A stretch of DNA of 64,000 bases, taken from positions 1 to 64,000 of the forward strand of contig NZ_FQUD01000005.1 in the NCBI RefSeq assembly GCF_900128945.1, read 5' to 3'. Position 1 is the first letter of the stretch. Every line of letters begins with the position of its first letter. The notes below the pieces were generated by a model, which had not been told where the DNA came from, did not search any database, and worked only from the letters and a program-made list of their open reading frames with translations. Origin of the DNA: Chryseobacterium sp. OV279 (GTDB taxonomy: Bacteria > Bacteroidota > Bacteroidia > Flavobacteriales > Weeksellaceae). A program made the position numbers and the translations under genes. This document shows, piece after piece, positions 1 through 8,219 of the stretch.

Positions 1-6
1 CCTATT

Positions 7-72
7 ATATTCAATAGGAGCGGGCTTTAGCCCGCTTACAATGTATACAACGCAAAAGGCTTTAGCCAAAAC
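7..72 (+). repeat. Paired-hairpin dispersed element, copy 1
   Basis: The copy starts with ATTCAATAGG, continues with the perfect palindrome GCGGGCTTTAGCCCGC (20-35), and ends with GGCTTTAGCCAAAAC (58-72), itself a small hairpin. The outer stem pair is G-C here and A-T in other copies. It lies downstream of the minus-strand metalloprotease gene. Four more copies occur in this window. Confidence 0.8.
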
Positions 73-208
73 TTAGACTTCAGGGTTTTCCATCTATTCT
101 CTTTCCACAATTAAAAGGTATCTGCTCAATCTGGAATATCCGCGTGAGATATTCATTACCGTTAATAAGCTTAATTCTTATTTACTCTTATACTTTAAGA
201 TGCATAAC

Positions 209-236
209 AAAAAAAGATGGCCCTTCGACCATCTTT
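209..236 (-). terminator. Intrinsic terminator of the metalloprotease gene
   Basis: The arms AAAGATGG and CCATCTTT enclose an 8-nt loop. On the minus strand they are followed by a run of T residues. The hairpin sits 24 bases past the stop codon at 260. Confidence 0.8.
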
Positions 237-259
237 CCTTACTGTATCTATAAATAATA

Positions 260-3253
260 TTATTTTTTAATAACAGTCGTTGTATAGATCAGACCTTCTT
301 TATCGAAAAGTCTTACTACATAAGATCCTGCTGAGTATTCTGTGAAATTGATGGTTCCTGAATATTTCTTTTTACCGGTCATATTTCTTCCGGACATATC
401 ATATAGTTCGTAATGAGTAACCTGTTTGTCGGTAATCACAGAAAGAATATCTTTTACCGGATTAGGGACGATTTTAATATCACTAACATTCTGATATTCC
501 TTTGTGCCCAAGCTTGAAGTAAGTGTTAGTACTCTGGAATTTTTACTTTCATTTAAGCAGATATTTAAAGCAACAAGTTCACTGATACTTTTTCCAACAA
601 AGCTTGATACATTGGCTGTACTGATATAAGAGATTCCTTTTACAGTAAAAGTCCCTGCTGGAAGAGAAGTAAAGTTTGCTGTAGGACTTACTGCCTGAAT
701 TTTACCAGTTGAATTATTAATGGCAACAAATGTGTAGCTGTAACCTGCAGGTGTTGTAGCAGTTTCATACAAACTTCCAGGACCGGCTGATGTAAGGGTA
801 TAACTGGTTGCATTCGCTGGATTGGAAAAATTTGAAATCACAAAGTAATAATCAACTCCTTCATTTAATACTACAGCTTTTGCAGATGTTACAGAGGTAT
901 AATTTGAGCCGTTATAATAAGCATTTGAAGTTAAAAAGTTAGCCAGTGTAGCAGGATTTCCTGAATGTACGGACGTAATCAGGAATCCGGATGATTTGGA
1001 GAAAACATATGAACCGGTTTCCGTAACTCTGAATTTGAATGTATTGGTTACAGAATTACTGCTTGCAGAAACAGGAGCTGTCATTCCAGAATTGCTGTAA
1101 ACAATAACGTTGTTCGTACTGGTGCCTACATTATAGACAAAAGTTTTAGAAGTATATGCTGCATCTGCCGCTGGTGGAGCGGTCATATTAAGATTAGATG
1201 CAGGGCTGCCAGAAATAGTTGTGGTTGCGGTCTGTGGAGTTATATAAGTGGAATAAGCTGCACAGTCCGATGTAATGGTGAAATTATTATCAGAAACATC
1301 AAAGAATTCAGCATTAGGATTGATTACGCCTACTACTTTCACTCTTGCTTTATCAGTAGATGGAATATAAGGAATAGTAGCACTATAGCTGCCATTATTC
1401 AGAACATTGGATCCTAATGTATAAGGAAACGATACTCCTCCGTCAATAGATAGCAAAATATCAACATTACTTTTAATTGTATTGGTATTATTAACATCCC
1501 ATGTTACGGTCATATTTGCATTGGAAGCTACGGAAATACCTGTAGCATTCGGATATGAAACAGTTAATGGTCCATTGTTACTAACAGTTACTATGATTTC
1601 ATCAGAATCCAGTCCTCCGTTTGTGGCATTATTATCTCTCACGGTAAAACGGAATTTCATATTCCTTGCCACCAGAGGTAGCGCTTCAGCGTCATTCGTA
1701 GGTGGATTGTTTTGATTATTCAAGACAAACTGCATCTTTGGAAAATATCTTTCTGTAGTTGAAACCGTTTGTTCAGAACGGAACAGTGGTGCAGTCGTAC
1801 TGTTGACGGCGGTATAACCACCTGTTCCGGTAATCGTGGAACCGAATGCTCCCTTATCATTAGCTGTAGCCACATCCGCCTGTTCCCAGGTATAAGACAG
1901 ACTGCTGTCATTAGGGTCAGAGGCGACACCTTTTAATTTGAACGGTGTATTTTTCGGGATGGTAATATCTACTCCGGCATTGGCAGAAGGAGCCTGGTTG
2001 ATACTGGCTACAATAGTATAACAGTTGGCAGGAGTTTGCAGATAAGCTAGAATTTGATCTAAACTTTTTGCATTAAAATAACTTAGATTATTATTTCCTG
2101 TATTGGTTTGATTATTGGGGGTTGAGCAGTTGGTGGAATATCCCATAAGCGTTGATCCGCCACCCGGTTCAATAGCTGCAGCTGCATTCCATCCGCTTGT
2201 ACAGAATGTTGGGCTTCCGCTGCTTCCTCCCACTGCATTATAGGTGTGTCCTGCAGAGAATTGGTGACCCATTTCATGCGCAATTAATCCGGCAACAATC
2301 CCCTTAGGCATTGTAAGGGCCCATTGGCTCCATGCTCTTGACTTTGAAGTATTGTTACATGGTTGCGGACCAGCCTGGCCCTGAGCTCCGCCACTGCTTA
2401 GAATATTGAATGTATGTCCTATATCATATTTATTATAAACTAAAGTCGTATTGGTATTCAATGTATTAAAACCGGTTTGAGAATTGGCTGCACTGGCAAA
2501 AGAAGGATCCACAGTGAATGGATCTGTTGCAGGATCAGTAAATATCAGGGTTTTGTTAGTGGTATCAGCGATAAGGCCGAACGTTACGGAAACCTCAGAT
2601 TCATAAATTTTATTAATCAGGTTGACCATATTGACAGCTTCTGCCAAAGCATCATCCGTATTTCCTGCGAAGGCCTGGGTAAATTCACCGGTCGTAGCAA
2701 CCGCCAGTCTGAATTTTCTGATCTGGTTTCCAAATGGAAAATTGACCGCTGATTTTGAGTTTAAAGACTGTTTAACTACTGCTAATTCCTTAATCACATC
2801 ATTTTCTTCCACACCACAGGTAAATCTTTCATCAAATGTAGAGAAAGCGTTGTATATCCTGTACTCGCCGGGAGATGTTTTGTAAGGCTCTACAATAAAA
2901 TAACCCTCATCATTTTTAATAATCGCATTAAAGTGATCTTTAAAGACAGATAGTTTTAAAGAAGAACTGCGATCTTCACTCACACCGTCAAAAGTAAGGA
3001 TTGAATTAAGCCTCTGTTCTGTAAGACTGTTCTCACTTAGATTAAATCTTATACTTTTCCCATTTTCTGCAGGAATATTGATCCAGACCTTTGAGATTTT
3101 TTCTTTTTTTAATCGGCTTGACTGAAACTGAGTTTCAAATCTTTGAAAGTCAAAAGGGAAAACGCTGCCTGGTAAGGACGTTTCTTTTGAAATGTTCTGT
3201 CCCCAAAAAATGTTAAAAACAATTAATAGGAAAAAAGTTAATTTAGTTTTCAT
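260..3253 (-). CDS. Reprolysin-like metallopeptidase with T9SS sorting domain
   Basis: This is a 997-residue secreted zinc protease. An N-terminal signal peptide (residues 1-18) leads into a propeptide-like region and a metzincin catalytic domain at about 175-415. The zinc helix has His326, Glu327, His330 and His336, and the Met-turn follows at Met370 (LMGYS). The position between the second and third His that is usually Gly is Ser333. Beta-sandwich-like repeats fill the middle. The last ~75 residues match a type A type IX sorting domain (VPNPVKD, then YELYDMSGR, ending in VVRLFDKEG...IKK). It is therefore expected to cross the outer membrane through the T9SS and be released or surface-anchored. 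Substrate unknown. It is transcribed alone, with its own terminator. Confidence 0.88.
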   Translation of the reverse strand: MKTKLTFFLLIVFNIFWGQNISKETSLPGSVFPFDFQRFETQFQSSRLKKEKISKVWINIPAENGKSIRFNLSENSLTEQRLNSILTFDGVSEDRSSSLKLSVFKDHFNAIIKNDEGYFIVEPYKTSPGEYRIYNAFSTFDERFTCGVEENDVIKELAVVKQSLNSKSAVNFPFGNQIRKFRLAVATTGEFTQAFAGNTDDALAEAVNMVNLINKIYESEVSVTFGLIADTTNKTLIFTDPATDPFTVDPSFASAANSQTGFNTLNTNTTLVYNKYDIGHTFNILSSGGAQGQAGPQPCNNTSKSRAWSQWALTMPKGIVAGLIAHEMGHQFSAGHTYNAVGGSSGSPTFCTSGWNAAAAIEPGGGSTLMGYSTNCSTPNNQTNTGNNNLSYFNAKSLDQILAYLQTPANCYTIVASINQAPSANAGVDITIPKNTPFKLKGVASDPNDSSLSYTWEQADVATANDKGAFGSTITGTGGYTAVNSTTAPLFRSEQTVSTTERYFPKMQFVLNNQNNPPTNDAEALPLVARNMKFRFTVRDNNATNGGLDSDEIIVTVSNNGPLTVSYPNATGISVASNANMTVTWDVNNTNTIKSNVDILLSIDGGVSFPYTLGSNVLNNGSYSATIPYIPSTDKARVKVVGVINPNAEFFDVSDNNFTITSDCAAYSTYITPQTATTTISGSPASNLNMTAPPAADAAYTSKTFVYNVGTSTNNVIVYSNSGMTAPVSASSNSVTNTFKFRVTETGSYVFSKSSGFLITSVHSGNPATLANFLTSNAYYNGSNYTSVTSAKAVVLNEGVDYYFVISNFSNPANATSYTLTSAGPGSLYETATTPAGYSYTFVAINNSTGKIQAVSPTANFTSLPAGTFTVKGISYISTANVSSFVGKSISELVALNICLNESKNSRVLTLTSSLGTKEYQNVSDIKIVPNPVKDILSVITDKQVTHYELYDMSGRNMTGKKKYSGTINFTEYSAGSYVVRLFDKEGLIYTTTVIKK

Positions 3254-3272
3254 AATAAAGTGATTCTTTTTA

Positions 3273-3280
3273 TAAAGTTA
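3273..3280 (-). promoter_or_regulatory. -7 promoter element TAACTTTA
   Basis: It reads TAACTTTA on the minus strand, 20 bases ahead of the metalloprotease ATG. It matches the Bacteroidota TAnnTTTG element except for A at the last place, a variant seen before several genes here. Confidence 0.5.
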
Positions 3281-3293
3281 ATAAATAAAAAGC

Positions 3294-3327
3294 AACGGCA
3301 ATATGAATTGTTTATCATATTGCCGTT
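3294..3327 (-). terminator. Intrinsic terminator of the acyl-CoA carboxylase gene
   Basis: The arms AACGGCAATATGA and TCATATTGCCGTT pair perfectly around an 8-nt loop. On the minus strand GCTTTTTATTT follows. The hairpin lies 53 bases past the carboxylase stop codon and just upstream of the metalloprotease promoter. Confidence 0.85.
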
Positions 3328-3379
3328 TTATAAGGTTTATTAAAAAAATAAACTCAATTTTTATATATTGTGAATATTT

Positions 3380-5008
3380 TTATACCTGAATAACTCCTAA
3401 GTTAAATTTTTCCGTAATTGGAGCGTGATTCGCTGCTTCAATACCCATAGAAATCCATTTTCTTGTGTCTGTAGGGTTGATAATAGCATCCGTCCAAAGC
3501 CTTGCAGCTGCATAAGTAGCTTCTGTCTGCTTTTGATATCTTTTGGTAATGGTATCCAAAATTTCGTTGTGCTCTTCTTCAGTAATTTCTTTACCCTGCT
3601 TTTTTAAGGTAGACTCCTGAATCTGAACTAAAACTTTTGCTGCCTGAGATCCGCCCATTACAGCAAGATCTGCCCAAGGCCATGCTACGATCAGTCTTGG
3701 ATCATAAGCTTTTCCACACATCGCGTAATTTCCGGCTCCGTAAGAATTTCCTGTAATGATCGTGAATTTTGGAACTACAGAATTAGAAACGGCATTCACC
3801 ATTTTAGCCCCATCTTTAATAATACCACCGTGCTCAGATTTCGAACCTACCATAAATCCTGTAACATCCTGAAGGAATACCAATGGAATTTTTCTCTGGT
3901 TACAGTTAGCGATAAATCTTGTTGATTTATCAGCAGAATCCGAATAAATGACACCTCCGAACTGCATTTCACCTTTTCCACTTTTTACAAGTTTTCTCTG
4001 ATTCGCTACAATTCCTACGGACCAGCCGTCAATTCTTGCGGTAGCACAGATGATGCTTTTACCGTAATCAGGTTTATATTCTTCGTATTCTGAATTATCA
4101 ACTAAACATTTAATGATTTCGTAAGTGTCATACTGTTCCGCTCTTGAAACAGGAACAATACCGAAAATATTATCCGGATTTTCTTTTGGAGGAAAACTTT
4201 CTATTCTGTCGAATCCAGCTTTTTCAGTACTTCCAAGAGATTTCATGATGTTTTTGATTCTGTCTAAAGCATCTTTGTCATCTTTAGCCTTATAATCTGT
4301 CACACCTGAAATAGCACAATGCGTAGTAGCGCCCCCCAATGTTTCATTATCAATAGTTTCACCAATGGCTGCTTTTACAAGGTAACTTCCGGCAAGGAAA
4401 ATAGAACCTGTTTTATCCACAATCATCGCTTCATCACTCATAATAGGAAGATAAGCTCCTCCTGCTACACAGCTTCCCATCACCGCGGAAATCTGAATGA
4501 TCCCCATCGAACTCATTTTAGCATTATTTCTGAAAATTCGTCCAAAATGCTCTTTATCAGGGAAAATTTCATCCTGCATAGGAAGATAAACACCCGCAGA
4601 GTCTACCAGATAAATGATCGGAAGTTTGTTTTCCATCGCGATTTCCTGTGCTCTCAGGTTTTTCTTTCCGGTAATCGGGAACCATGCGCCTGCTTTTACA
4701 GAAGCATCATTCGCCACAACCAGACATTGTCTGCCTGAAACATATCCCATCACCACTACAACTCCTCCGCTAGGGCATCCGCCATGTTCTTTATACATTT
4801 CATAGCCAGCAAATGCACCGATTTCTATGGAATCTGAACCTTTGTCGAGAAGATATTCCACTCTTTCTCTTGCTGTCATTTTTCCTTCGTCGCGAAGCTT
4901 TTGAAGCCTCTTTTCACCGCCTCCTTTTTTTATTTCAGCGAGCAATTGATTGAGATCGGATAATTTTAATCTATTTTGATCTTCCCGTTTGTTGAATTCA
5001 AGGTCCAT
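3380..5008 (-). CDS. Acyl-CoA carboxylase beta (carboxyltransferase) subunit, MCC-like
   Basis: At 542 residues it has the length of methylcrotonyl- or propionyl-CoA carboxylase beta subunits. It carries the N- and C-terminal crotonase-like carboxyltransferase halves (about 30-275 and 290-530). It would move carboxybiotin CO2 onto an acyl-CoA in the cytoplasm. Glycine-rich acyl-CoA-binding stretches are visible (GSCVAGGAYLPIMSDEA; later GNSYGAGNYAMCGKAYDP). The segment DEIFPDKEHFGRIF is typical of methylcrotonyl-CoA carboxylases, so leucine breakdown is the likeliest role, though propionyl-CoA cannot be excluded. No biotin-carboxylase or biotin-carrier gene lies nearby, so the alpha subunit must be encoded elsewhere. 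The gene is monocistronic. Confidence 0.9.
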   Translation of the reverse strand: MDLEFNKREDQNRLKLSDLNQLLAEIKKGGGEKRLQKLRDEGKMTARERVEYLLDKGSDSIEIGAFAGYEMYKEHGGCPSGGVVVVMGYVSGRQCLVVANDASVKAGAWFPITGKKNLRAQEIAMENKLPIIYLVDSAGVYLPMQDEIFPDKEHFGRIFRNNAKMSSMGIIQISAVMGSCVAGGAYLPIMSDEAMIVDKTGSIFLAGSYLVKAAIGETIDNETLGGATTHCAISGVTDYKAKDDKDALDRIKNIMKSLGSTEKAGFDRIESFPPKENPDNIFGIVPVSRAEQYDTYEIIKCLVDNSEYEEYKPDYGKSIICATARIDGWSVGIVANQRKLVKSGKGEMQFGGVIYSDSADKSTRFIANCNQRKIPLVFLQDVTGFMVGSKSEHGGIIKDGAKMVNAVSNSVVPKFTIITGNSYGAGNYAMCGKAYDPRLIVAWPWADLAVMGGSQAAKVLVQIQESTLKKQGKEITEEEHNEILDTITKRYQKQTEATYAAARLWTDAIINPTDTRKWISMGIEAANHAPITEKFNLGVIQV

Positions 5009-5029
5009 AAAATTTCAATTTTTTACGCC

Positions 5030-5037
5030 TAAAGATA
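5030..5037 (-). promoter_or_regulatory. -7 promoter element TATCTTTA
   Basis: It reads TATCTTTA on the minus strand, 22 bases before the carboxylase ATG. This is the TAnnTTTA variant of the Bacteroidota element. Confidence 0.5.
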
Positions 5038-5159
5038 CTATTTTTATAAAGAATACGCACTGAAGTAAAACAAGTGTTTAATATATTGGTTCTCAGAAAT
5101 TTGTGAATTTTTTAACAAAAAATTATTTTTAAATTACTGATATTTTTTCTAACTTTACT

Positions 5160-5271
5160 ACAGAGTTAAAGGGATCATATTCCCTGCTAAATACTCTAAG
5201 TTCCTAGTTTATTTTTTTAATAGTTTATTATTTGAAGGCCCTGAACGTTGAACAAATTTTCAGGGTTTTTT
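5160..5271 (+). ncRNA. Candidate small RNA of about 105-110 nt
   Basis: A TAACTTTA element at 5150-5157 could drive a transcript starting near 5163. The 5' part folds into a hairpin: AGAGT (5162-5166) pairs with ACTCT (5193-5197), enclosing GGGA (5171-5174) paired with TCCC (5181-5184). An A/U-rich linker follows. The 3' end is a classic terminator, CCCTGAA (5239-5245) with TTCAGGG (5259-5265) and then six T. No ORF fits between promoter and terminator, and no upstream plus-strand gene would need this terminator. The family is not recognised; Rfam flavobacterial models (6S-Flavo, Flavo-1) are the first to test. Confidence 0.45.
5239..5271 (+). terminator. Orphan intrinsic terminator
   Basis: A 7-bp stem CCCTGAA/TTCAGGG is followed by TTTTTT. 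The nearest upstream gene is on the opposite strand, so it most likely ends a non-coding transcript. Confidence 0.7.
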
Positions 5272-5365
5272 ATATCTCATAATAAGTAGATGAACTGAAT
5301 TTTACATTTTCTGCTTTTTATTTCACTAAACTTATCTTTTTAGCACTATTTCTAAATGCTATTTG

Positions 5366-5373
5366 TAAATTTG
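5366..5373 (+). promoter_or_regulatory. -7 promoter element TAAATTTG
   Basis: A perfect TAnnTTTG lies 28 bases before the DMT transporter ATG. Confidence 0.6.
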
Positions 5374-5401
5374 CCTGTTAAAAATTTATAGAAGTTAGGA
5401 T

Positions 5402-6286
5402 ATGCAAAAATTAGCACTTTTCAGGTTGCATTTGATTGTTTTTTTGTGGGGGTTTACTGCAATTTTGGGAAAACTGATTCAAGCCAATGCTCAGATTCTC
5501 GTATTTTACAGGATGCTGTTTGCGGCCATATTCCTATTTATATTTATCAGGATCTATAAAAAAGAGAGTATAAAAGTATCGAAGAAGATCTTTTTTCAGC
5601 TGGCCGGTATCGGTTGTGCCATGGCGCTTCACTGGTACTGTTTTTTTTATTCCATTAAAGTATCGAATGTTTCCATTGCATTAAGCTGCCTCTCACTTTC
5701 TACTTTATTTGCTTCTATATTGGAACCCATTATTTTTAAAAGGAAGATCGATATATCAGAAGTGATCATGGGTGTCGTGATTGTTGCCTGTATTTTACTG
5801 ATTTTTAAAACGGAGTTTCATTTTAAAGAAGGGATCATTTATGGGATCCTCTGTGCTATATTTGGGACCATCTTTTCTGTTTTTAACGGGAAGATGTTTG
5901 GAAAAACGAGTTCCGGAAATATTATATTTTATGAAATCTTCTGCGGATGGCTGGTTCTTGCTCTATTTTATATGGGTACAGGACAGATTTTTCACATGGA
6001 TGAAATAAACTACAGAGATCTGGCGTTAATATGCTTGTTGGCCAGTGTTTTCACAGCGTTTCCAATGTTGGAATCTGTAAACCTGATGAAGTATATTTCG
6101 CCGTTTACTCTAATTTTAACAGTTAATTTAGAACCTGTTTACGGAATTATACTAGCTTTTTTTATCTTTGGGGAATCAGAAGAAATGAGTCCTGTATTTT
6201 ATGGAGCTTCAGGCGTTATGATACTGGCAATCATTGTCAATGGATTGATGAAATCCAGAAAAACTAAAAAACTAAAAAAACTTTAA
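5402..6286 (+). CDS. EamA/DMT-family transporter
   Basis: This is a 294-residue inner-membrane protein with about ten hydrophobic segments arranged as two five-helix EamA repeats, the size and layout of the drug/metabolite transporter superfamily. The N-terminal HLIVFLWGFTAILGKLI and the mid-protein segment ILTVNLEPVYGIILAFFIFGE are characteristic of the two repeats. Members export amino acids, nucleosides or other small metabolites; nothing in the sequence fixes the substrate here. The C-terminus is lysine-rich (cytoplasmic tail). The PorV/PorQ-like gene starts 17 bases after its stop, so the two, and the next gene, probably share a transcript. Confidence 0.85.
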   Translation: MQKLALFRLHLIVFLWGFTAILGKLIQANAQILVFYRMLFAAIFLFIFIRIYKKESIKVSKKIFFQLAGIGCAMALHWYCFFYSIKVSNVSIALSCLSLSTLFASILEPIIFKRKIDISEVIMGVVIVACILLIFKTEFHFKEGIIYGILCAIFGTIFSVFNGKMFGKTSSGNIIFYEIFCGWLVLALFYMGTGQIFHMDEINYRDLALICLLASVFTAFPMLESVNLMKYISPFTLILTVNLEPVYGIILAFFIFGESEEMSPVFYGASGVMILAIIVNGLMKSRKTKKLKKL

Positions 6287-6303
6287 CTAAGCATCAAATT
6301 TAT

Positions 6304-7386
6304 ATGATGAAGAAATATTTTTTACTTGCATTTTCACTGCTGTTTGGGCTGTCTCAATCTCAGATCATAAGAAAATACTCCAATGAATTTCTAAATATCG
6401 GAGCTGGAGCAAGAGGACTGGCCATGGGTGGAGCTGTAATTTCCAATCAGGACGATGTATACGCCTCGATGTGGAACCCCGCAGGTTTAATGGCCATCGA
6501 AAGAGACTGGCAGGGCGCAGCAATGCACGCAGAATATTTCGAATCTATTGCGAAATATGATTATCTGGCCTATGCAAAAGTACTGGAAGAAGGCGTATTC
6601 GGAGTTTCTGTAGTCAGATTAGGGGTAGACAATATCCTGAACACTACACAGATGATCGATTCAGAAGGAAATATTGACTATGATAAAATCACCAAATTTT
6701 CCCAGTCTGACTATGCAGCGATCCTTTCCTATGCATTTCATCCTGCCGGAAATCCTAAATTGGATGTAGGGGTAAATGCTAAAATTGTTTACAGAAACGT
6801 AGGGAAATTTGCCAACGGTTATGGTTTTGGTTTTGACATTGGTGCTATTTATAAAGCAGACAACGGATGGAAATTCGGGGGTATGTTGCGTGATGCAACG
6901 ACCACTGTCAACTTCTGGAGCATCAATCAAAAGGAGCTTTCCACAGTAGTAAACGGAGAAGAATTTAACCCGGCGCCAAAAGATAAAATGGAACTTACCA
7001 TGCCTAAACTGAATGTTGGGGCCAGTAAAATATTCAATATCAACAGCAGCCTTTATGTATTACCGGAAGCCGGGATCAATGTGGATTTCGCAAAAACGGC
7101 AGCTTTGGTTTCTACAGATTTTGCCAGCCTTACGCCTTACGCAGGGGCTGAACTTGGATATCAGAAAATGATCTTCGTAAGACTTGGGGTAAACAGATTC
7201 CAGTCGATTACAGATATTGAGGACTTAAAGAGAAAAGTTTCTTTCCAGCCGAGCGCAGGTATCGGGATAAAATACAGAGGGCTTACCTTGGATTATGCCA
7301 TCACCAATTCAGGAATAGGAGGATCTAATTTCTATTCTAATTTTTTCTCTCTTAAATTGGATATGGGAGCATTCAGAAATGATTAA
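6304..7386 (+). CDS. PorV/PorQ-family outer-membrane barrel protein
   Basis: The 360-residue protein has a signal peptide (about 1-19, ending SQSQ). The N-terminal block IGAGARGLAMGGAVIS...YASMWNPAGL is diagnostic of the PorV/PorQ (UPF0164, FadL-like) family. The rest is alternating amphipathic strands with a membrane-type C-terminus. PorV is the outer-membrane component that accepts type IX cargo; family paralogues in flavobacteria serve particular cargo or are of unknown role. No other T9SS component gene adjoins it, so paralogue status is uncertain. ATG at 6304 and 6307 are both possible; it sits in the probable operon 5402-8165. Confidence 0.75.
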   Translation: MMKKYFLLAFSLLFGLSQSQIIRKYSNEFLNIGAGARGLAMGGAVISNQDDVYASMWNPAGLMAIERDWQGAAMHAEYFESIAKYDYLAYAKVLEEGVFGVSVVRLGVDNILNTTQMIDSEGNIDYDKITKFSQSDYAAILSYAFHPAGNPKLDVGVNAKIVYRNVGKFANGYGFGFDIGAIYKADNGWKFGGMLRDATTTVNFWSINQKELSTVVNGEEFNPAPKDKMELTMPKLNVGASKIFNINSSLYVLPEAGINVDFAKTAALVSTDFASLTPYAGAELGYQKMIFVRLGVNRFQSITDIEDLKRKVSFQPSAGIGIKYRGLTLDYAITNSGIGGSNFYSNFFSLKLDMGAFRND

Positions 7387-7409
7387 CTTTGACATGTAAT
7401 TTAAAAGCA

Positions 7410-8165
7410 ATGAAAAAAATTTCAGTATTAGCATCTTTCTTTTTGGTAACGGCTGTTTTTGGACAGAAAGTTTCTGATTATAAATATATTTCCGTTCCGG
7501 AGAAGTTCAAAGATTTTGAAAAAGACTCTTACGGGCTTGACACGGCTTTAGCTAAGGCTTTGACAACCAAAAAGTACACAGTGGTAAGGGGAATGAAAGA
7601 ATGGCCGGCCGATGTAAAGGAAAACCCATGCCGTATTTTATCTGCCAATGTTTTGAATGCCAGCAGCTTTTTAAAGAATAAAGTTCTTATTGAAGTGAAA
7701 GACTGTAATGAGAAAATTATTTTTTCTTCTAAAGGAACTTCCAACATTAAAGACTTTAAAGAAGGATTTCAGGATGCTCTTAAACAGGCTATCATTACCG
7801 TTCCAGTTTCATATCCTTCAGAAACAGTCTTAGCAGTAGTAAAAGCAGAACCTGTAGCCAAATCATCTGTAAGTACAAATGATACTTCTGCTTCTGTACC
7901 TGTTTCAGAAAACAAATCAGGGAAGTATTCAAACGGAAAGTGGAATCTTCAGAAAATTCAGGTAGACAATAATCAGTTTATTCTGGCAGACAGCGGAAGT
8001 TCTGTACCATTCGCTGTTTTTAAAACTTCTTCAAAGAAAGATGTCTTCAGAGTGAAACTTGCAGACGGAAGCTATACTATCGGTTATTTTGAAAATGGAA
8101 ATATCATCATTGATATGCCACAATCTAATGGAGAGTTTTCTAAAGAAGTATTTTCATCAAAATAA
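7410..8165 (+). CDS. Secreted protein of unknown function
   Basis: The 251-residue product starts at the ATG at 7410, which gives a clean signal peptide (MKKISVLASFFLVTAVFG). An in-frame TTG at 7389 would only add residues in front of it. The mature part has an N-terminal domain that may bind or sense something (about 25-130), a low-complexity Ser/Val/Thr linker (about 135-170) and a C-terminal beta-rich domain. I recognise no family. It follows the PorV/PorQ-like gene by 23 bases and ends the operon at a strong terminator, so a link to the envelope is likely by context only. Confidence 0.7.
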   Translation: MKKISVLASFFLVTAVFGQKVSDYKYISVPEKFKDFEKDSYGLDTALAKALTTKKYTVVRGMKEWPADVKENPCRILSANVLNASSFLKNKVLIEVKDCNEKIIFSSKGTSNIKDFKEGFQDALKQAIITVPVSYPSETVLAVVKAEPVAKSSVSTNDTSASVPVSENKSGKYSNGKWNLQKIQVDNNQFILADSGSSVPFAVFKTSSKKDVFRVKLADGSYTIGYFENGNIIIDMPQSNGEFSKEVFSSK

Positions 8166-8187
8166 GAATACGTTATCAATAATATAT

Positions 8188-8219
8188 AATCCTTAATTCC
8201 ATGAGTTAAGGATTTTTTA
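8188..8219 (+). terminator. Intrinsic terminator of the 5402-8165 operon
   Basis: The arms AATCCTTAA and TTAAGGATT are followed by TTTTAT. The T-tract overlaps the stop codon of the convergent uvrC gene. Confidence 0.85.

Larger units (their letters stand above)
5009..5401. other. 393-bp intergenic region with divergent promoters and a candidate sRNA
   Basis: No credible protein gene lies here. The region holds the minus-strand carboxylase promoter (5030-5037), a candidate small RNA ending in a terminator (about 5160-5271) and the promoter of the DMT transporter (5366-5373). Confidence 0.6.

Noticed and set aside
4319..4738. 139-codon plus-strand ORF
   Set aside because: Antisense to the clearly conserved acyl-CoA carboxylase gene.
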